DNA of 64,000 nt from Spirometra erinaceieuropaei (lineage: Eukaryota > Platyhelminthes > Cestoda > Diphyllobothriidea > Diphyllobothriidae), in NCBI GenBank assembly GCA_902702965.1, contig CACRXP010000019.1:439198-503197 (forward strand), in the 5' to 3' direction. This document shows, one piece after another, positions 57,500 through 64,000 of the stretch (within the stretch, counting starts at the first letter, position 1; each line of letters starts with the position of its first letter). Under the pieces are notes generated by a model. It had not been told where the DNA came from and did no database searches. It was given only the letters and a program-made list of their open reading frames with translations. The position numbers and the translations under genes are program-made.

Positions 57500-59700
57500 T
57501 GTCAAGGTTGATAAGAATTCAAGACGTAAGTTAACTTTCACTCATGAAGATCGAGCGCACCGTAATACCCCGTCTCAAGTCATTTTTGATCGAATTCTAA
57601 TAGACATTAACTGTCTTTTTACTATTTGTTGCAAAATAAAGGGTGGTTTCCACAAACGGAAAGGTGTCTCAAACCACATTTGGGTAGTTCCGATTAGCAG
57701 AGGTAAGCGAATTCTGGCAATTCCCACGGCTTAAGGATATTACTGCCGAAAAACGGTCACTAAAAATCCTACATTAAAAATGACTATCAAGGATCTGATT
57801 CCCATTGCTGACAACTTTTCTGGATACTACTCTCTCCTTAGCCTCAGAGCCAGCATATCATAAAATAATTATGACTTATTCAGGATTTTCTTGCTGCAAA
57901 ATTATCGACTTCGAATGCCTATGAACGTCCTCTGAACACTTCGAAAATGGTCCGGCCACATTTTTGCCAGGTTGCATCTTGCGCGTTTTAAACCGCGAAG
58001 TTGATTTAAACCAGATTCAACTATATTGAGAGTTTGAACAAGGCGAAGGCGACAAAGCATGCAGAATTTAATGACGTCATAAATTTCGAGACCTCTCATT
58101 CAGCTGCACACGGTCATTGCATGGTTATATTACAAGGCAAAACTGTTCAATCAACGATCGACCTAGAGAGCTAAAACGTCATAAGTAACCTGAAGCAGGG
58201 TCTAGTATGTGGGTGCATATGGTGAGGGGGGGAGAGTGCAAATACTTACTTGATCTTTTACTGCCTAGGTTGACATCTTGTTGTGTAGACAGGGTTAGCC
58301 CAGTGCTGTTGTGAAAATTGTGTGACAGAAGTTGGTTATTGTAAAGGCAGCAACTTTCTTAAAGATTTTTGCGGGAGAATGTGTTTCATGGGCATCTCGA
58401 TAGTTTTAGACATCAGAATGACGGACAGATTTAAATACTGAAATAATGATAGAAGTTTCCAATAGTCGGCAGAAAATCACTCTCGAGAAAAACTGAAAAT
58501 AGTTTGCTAGGTAGAGGAGTAAAATCCCATGGCTGCTTGACAAGAGAGTTCGGGTTTTGTCAGTTCCTACGGAGTGTTAGTTAGCAAGTTGGATTATTAG
58601 TTTCTGGATATTTACAAGGCCAAATTCAATGATGGTGAGGAAAGCATCAGACGACAGTAATTGAAGGTTTGAGGTTAGTTCAATGGCCAAATGATTGTCA
58701 AACAATGGATTTAACAATTCTGCTTTTTCTGACCCCTCAGTAACTAAGGTATCGTTTGTACTAAGCAAAGTCGGTGTGATTTAGTCTGACTTAGCCTACG
58801 ATCTTTGACGGAAGACCTGAGTAACTGAGCTAGAAGGATTCGCAACATTAAAAGCTAAAGACTCTCTACACGTGTCTCCCGCGAGGCTCATTTACGCAGC
58901 TAAGTCAGATATTTTAGCAACTCTAACTTGAACTGGTAATGAGCTTACGGAGGCAACTTTAAGCTGCGTCCGTGGATTTTTAATTCTGTTTTCAAGAAAA
59001 TGTGGAACAATGGAGGAAGCGGCATTCGCTTTAAACGTCCTCAGTGGAATGAGATCGAGAAGACCTGCTGTTACATACTGCAATAAATCGTATGAAAAGT
59101 TTAGATCATTATTTTAAAGAATATCGTGCCAATCGAGTGTCCTTAATAATTTACTTACTAAATCCTTGTTAACGTTAGTATGGTCAAAGAACTAAATTTT
59201 GCTGTTGGCTTTGCAGAAGTGGAAACTGGAAGACAACAATGGATTAATGTATTATTACCTGCAAAAATGTCACGATGTAAATTCTTAGATAATGGAAGGA
59301 TGCCATTAGAAAAATTAAATCAAATGTACTATCTTTTCTGGTCAAAAAGTGGATTAATAGGGGCCAGTTCGAAGGTGAATAGTATCCAGGAGCTTCTGGA
59401 ATTCCGAAGAGGAAGTATGTGTGTGCCTGTCAATTTACGGAAAATTATGGTCGTGTACGATTGTCTTGACATTGAGTGAAGTTTCCGCGTTTTTTTCAAA
59501 TAGTTCACAGATTTGGCCTTCATTTTCGGAGTAAAGAGGGGGATTATATACACATCCAATTAAGGCTTCCCCTTTTTGTGGAAAGTTCACCGAAGCAAAA
59601 AACTGATTTTCGGAGAAGGAAGAAATGTTCAGGTCATGAGGCCTATATGCAAGCGAGGCGCTGGTGTAGCAAAGGCAACCATCGCCACGTTATCTAACGC
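57500..59700 (-). mobile_element. decayed LINE (endonuclease and RT pieces) upstream of YARS
   Basis: Minus-strand pieces read GEALIGCVYNPPLYSENEGQ, KTIVYDHNFP and IPEAPGYY (APE endonuclease with DFN changed to DHN), and near 58.6 kb TLVTEGSEKAELLNPLF (linker before RT). Stops and frameshifts interrupt every part. The coordinates are approximate at the low end, where similarity fades. Confidence 0.6.
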
Positions 59701-61306
59701 GGTCTTGTGGGTATAATCTGAGACTATCTATACTACACATGGTCTTAGCTCCGAGAACCGAGAAACCAGCGGGGAACCTGATATTCGGGAGTGAGCCCAA
59801 GACTGTGTAATGCGCAAAACATCTGGGTCAACCTCGAAAGGCCGCAGTTGTTAGTTGTGCCACCTTTTGCACGACTGATCATGCGCTGTGATAAACTGTA
59901 CTGAGCGTATTCATGAGATGAAGTTTTTGCACATTACTTCTTGTAAAAAGGAAGTGTTGGCATTTGGAAAATTGTGCTGTGGGTAGGGAGTAAAGCGCAA
60001 AAAGAAAAATTGCTGTGCCCTGAAATTTGTGCAGAGTGCGAAAAAGCAAAAAGTATAAAAATAGGATTTTGAGAATGTTGGGCATAATACGAGGGGTGAT
60101 TTATTTTAGAATACAGACTAAATCGTTTTCATAAACTGTCCACATTACGAATAGGTTTTCTTTTTTTGGAGTCAGGCTAGTAGTTGGATTGGCAAAATTA
60201 TTAGCAACATTGCATACGTACATTTCACAGGCTGGTTTTGGTAGACTTCTCAACTGTAAGGCCCTCTTTAAACTGAAAATTTAGGATGGGAATAGGTAAA
60301 GATCTCCTTAGGCTACTATTTGCCCTATTTGATCTTACAATGCCTGTAAACTGGCATTAAATAAATTATTATATTATTATATTACCGGTAGGTCAGACTT
60401 GAGTGGCCTGACAAAGAAACGGGATAGATTCGACCCAGTTTAACTAAGCCATTATTCTAGTCCTGGAGGTCGACTGCGACCCTAGTTTTGGCCCGTCTTT
60501 GCTCCTAAGTTCAAGCAGCCCGATAAACTTGGGAGCGGCGTTTGGGCAGTTATAACTTTTGGGGGTGTTTCAAAGCGGTAGTTTTCAACCGCATCAATGA
60601 TAATGTGCTTAGTTGAAGAACCAGATGAACTAGTACCGCCGCGGATACGGGGAAAATTTGATTGACGCCCGATGAAGAACCTGCTTTGGAAGCAAATAGC
60701 AGATGAGTAAAATTATGGGGTAGCTTTACGTTTACTAATGAGGGGAAAACTCTGCATTGCATAAGAGTTTCACCTTGACCAATAAAAAGGTAATGTTCTC
60801 TAAGATATTAAGTTCAGCGCTCCAAATGGGGGAAAATAAAGTCTTCTTCTATCGACGAGAATAATTTGACCAAAATTGGGAGGTTTTTTCTCACAGATGA
60901 AAGGCTATTAGCTTCAGTGACCTCAAATTTGAACCTATAAGTGTAAAGCAATTGGAAGGCGATATCGAATGGCTGTCTACTTTCAGGATCATTTTTAGAA
61001 CTTAAGTTAAATTTCTGCTTCCGTCTGTCTCCGTTCTCACGAGTAACAAGGTTAGTGAAGGGCGCGAGCTTCTCACGTTGTTGAGACGTAAATTTTGACA
61101 GTTTTCATTCAAGGAGGACATCTTGAATAACATCATGGTCCAGCTGAAGCCCGTTTGTGCACAACCGTTCAAAATCCTTAGACTCGAGATAAGTTGAAAT
61201 TCATTTATAACTGAAATATTTGACATATTTCTCTGTCGATTTTGCGTCGATTTTTATTAGCTGTCGAAAATAACACATAAATCCACTACACTCTCCCCAT
61301 TTAACC

Positions 61307-62627
61307 ATGACTGATGTTACGTTTGCTGTCGACAAAGTAGATCTTTCGGCCATCGTCCGTTTACAGAAGTTCATCGAGAAACATGAACATATTTTTACGA
61401 TTCTCGATTCACTAACAGACTCAAATAGATTCACGAACAACCTAACGAGCCTACCACAAATTGAATCGATTATACACTTAGTTTCGTCAGAAGTCGCGGA
61501 TAGATCGAAACGCAGGCTCAATTTAATTATCCGTAATATACCCCACACTGTTAATCCGATGCCATCAATTTAAAATTTTATACATTCGTGTGGCTTAAAT
61601 ATTAGAGTAGCTAACACTAAAAGACTTCACTCCAGAAGCAAAAACAAACCCGTCTTAGTAACATTCTACTCACAGGCGGAAGCTGAGATTGTCCTACAAA
61701 ATCCCGAAGTAAACAGAAATCTGCGGAACCTAAACTCGTTTATAGGTCCAGATTTGACACCTATGCAAAGACGTAAACTACGGGAAAAAGACACCAGCTA
61801 CAAATACGATAATCAGCACTCCGGTCCCTCAACTGAACCTTTAGCCACTACTTCTACTTCTAGCACTAATAAAAAGAAATACACAGGCCAGCGTAAACCA
61901 AATGTTATACCCACAGCCCCCGCAGAAGGACCTCCAGCAAGTACGTCTGACTCTAGTTCTCATGATAAAAAAACGCGCAACTGCAAAAACAGTTAGAACT
62001 GCTGGTCAGAAACAAACGAGGAAGGCACAACAAAATAACAACGTTCAACCAGAACAAAAAGATGATACAGATCCTGGACCGAGTCATGTGACACCCTTAG
62101 ATAGCAGTATCAGTTTTACTACATCCCCCAAGACCGATCAGTCAGTACAAGAAAACGACTACCAAACAAGACACATAAACCAAAAGGCCTTACTAAGCAC
62201 ACCAACACAACCAAAACGCCCTAGGTATGTTGACATAACAAATAGAAGCCCACCAAACTCTAACCAAAAACAAACAAGCTTCTATAACCGCNNNNNNNNN
62301 NNNNNNNNNNNNNNNNNNNNNNNNNNNNNNNNNNNNNNNNNNNNNNNNNNNNNNNNNNNNNNAATAATCAAATTTATAAAAGATAGCATCATTGATAAAC
62401 ATAGAACAGATAATGATATTCCTCTATTTTCCTCCCTTTCTCGTTTTCATCAGCTATGTCACCTGACACTAAATATCCCTTATAAAGCTAATAAAAATAT
62501 ACCCCTCGATAAAACCCTGCATATTAGTCGTGCGTATGTCTATATTAAAGCCATATTAAACATATATAGAACTATATTAGGTCATAGTAAACAGTCGACC
62601 ATTACTCCTATAATTTCACATTAACAG
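61307..62627 (+). pseudogene. LINE ORF1-like protein, broken
   Basis: The frame starts MTDVTFAVDKVDLSAIVRL with a helical N-terminus, then RRLNLIIRNIPHT, an in-frame TAA (61571-61573), and LNIRVANTKRLH, KPVLVTFYSQAEAEIVL and LTPMQRRKLREKD. This resembles RRM-like ORF1 proteins of non-LTR elements. A slip in an A7 run near 61970 shifts the frame. A 71-base gap interrupts the Gln/Asn/Pro-rich remainder. Confidence 0.6.
62292..62362. other. assembly gap (71 N)
   Basis: A run of N lies inside the ORF1-like remnant. The reading frames on either side cannot be assumed continuous. Confidence 1.
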
Positions 62628-63149
62628 GAACAATATGATACATGATTCAATAGTATTTTGACAGTTTTGATTGTGACTTACCATTGAATGCTTCTTACTC
62701 CTGATATATATTTATCTTTTCCAGCTCTTAGTCCAGACAACGATGGTAAGCCTCCTGAAAAATACGTCGGAACTGTGCGACCGCCCCCTTACAGCTGGCC
62801 AGATAGACTGACAACCAACTAGAGCAAACCGAAATTTACCCAACAGGAAAATAATTTCAAGGTCAGGCCGATATCAAAGTTCTTCAATTGCCATGAAGGA
62901 CATATTATTCATGCCCCCGAAAACTACCAAACTGCAAACTTCAATTTTTATATTGTACATATCGTTTTTTTTGAAACTTTCGTTATTATTTTCCCTTAGA
63001 ACTGAGGTTTTTTTTTTTAACTTAAAACAAACTCTCAATTCGCGCTCTTTTGGCTAACCAGACACCCGAAGCAAATGAAGTCAAAGTGCAGTTGAAATTG
63101 ACGAGTTTGTTTTAGGTTTTTTTCCTGAGTTCAAAGGGGACTGACAGTG

Positions 63150-63193
63150 CCCAAGGGGCGCTACAATAAACCTATTCTATTCTATTCTATCTT
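63150..63193 (+). mobile_element. LINE 3' end with (TATTC)n tail
   Basis: gcgctacaataaacctattc followed by further TTCTA units gives a poly(A)-signal-like AATAAA and a short microsatellite tail. This matches the tail design of the two minus-strand LINEs at 11467 and 14361. It probably ends the element that begins near 61307. Confidence 0.55.
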
Positions 63194-64000
63194 TTTCATA
63201 TTGAAGATGTGTTTCAAATGACAGGCTTGGAATTGAGTTTCCTTTACATTTCGACGAAGGATTACCTGAGGTTCTATGTCGGAGGAAGCAAAACGTGAGT
63301 TTACTGCCGATTTATAGGGACGATAAAGGCCGAAAATTTAAGGATATATGGATGAGGCTATGTATGACATTAATTTCGAAAATAAATCAATAATGGTAAT
63401 ATGGACAGCAGAATTGTCACTTTTTTAATTTATTCTTGACAATAAAATGTTATGAGGAAAAAATCAGACGACTGACAAATTTAAAGGGGACAAAACAAAA
63501 TTATGAAAAAAGTTTGTATTTGACAACAAGGTTGTGTAGGGTGGAACAGATCACAGCATAGTTCTCTAACTAGTTGACAAATCAACAGTAAAATCGGTCA
63601 GTGGAGAAGATTTATCGTTAAAAGCATTACGGTTTTCAAAAATTTTACTACGAAAACCTCATATACATACGAGTAAAAGGCTGCGTTGGGTGAAAAATTA
63701 CAACAGATGGTGAAGAGATAATTGGCATTCGTTGACTGGGACTGATAGATCAAAGGGGAAGCCAAGCGATGGCCGGGGGGGCGTTTAAAAGGATTTCACT
63801 AGATCTGACTTGTCAGCGTTTGTCAGCGAAGGTGCGAAGGACGAAGGACGACCTAACTGGTTAACTAGATACTTTAATAGACAGTTAAGGACGAAAAATT
63901 AAAAATGTAAGATATTCAGGGAAACTAGGTCACCAGAACACCTCGAGAAATTTTGTCGCCAACGAAAAGCAATAAAAAAACATATTTGTGGGACCGGAAA
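63194..64000. other. AT-rich region without recognisable feature
   Basis: No open frame of note, tRNA or repeat was seen here. Confidence 0.5.

Overview
The window is eukaryotic: spliced exons with GT/AG borders, retroelements of several classes, tRNA-derived SINEs, fold-back elements and very long trinucleotide arrays. Base composition is roughly balanced. Penelope-like elements with GIY-YIG tails, CR1-type LINEs and a large, repeat-filled gene would suit a large-genome flatworm, possibly a diphyllobothriid tapeworm. That placement is an inference with moderate to low confidence.

Only one protein gene of the host can be supported: a cytoplasmic tyrosyl-tRNA synthetase (YARS) on the minus strand, 57442 down to 25859. 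I reconstructed 13 coding exons, with all splice phases matching, that encode about 1007 residues. This is about twice the family's usual length. Exons 1-5 give a complete TyrRS unit with intact active-site motifs (HVAY, KMSAS). Exons 6-10 give a second, diverged TyrRS unit that has lost the tyrosine pocket and the KMSKS loop but keeps the anticodon-side motifs AFCEPGNV and HPGDLK better than the first unit. Exons 11-13 give a C-terminal EMAPII-like tRNA-binding domain. The two halves share intron positions and phases, so the protein looks like an intragenic tandem duplication that made a covalent pseudo-dimer, similar in logic to the double-length TyrRS of Leishmania. This is the most interesting object in the window.

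Layout. 1-9.5 kb: decayed Penelope-like fragments, long CTG, GGT, GAT and GAA arrays and short tandem duplications, with no convincing host gene. 9.9-22.3 kb: two direct copies of a 3 kb non-coding segment (10106-14360 and 19081-22115). Copy A carries a 1.2 kb LINE fragment and ends in a long CR1-type LINE (14361-18719) that runs into an N gap, so the pair may be two haplotypes joined in assembly. 22.3-25.8 kb: nothing recognisable. 25.9-57.4 kb: YARS, whose introns hold Penelope pieces, a Gypsy-like RT piece, SINEs, fold-back elements and a large inverted duplication (29.7-34.2 kb against 38.3-42.2 kb) with antisense relics of YARS exons. 57.5-64 kb: AT-rich 5' flank with a decayed minus-strand LINE and a plus-strand LINE ORF1-like remnant (61.3-63.2 kb) broken by a 71-base gap.
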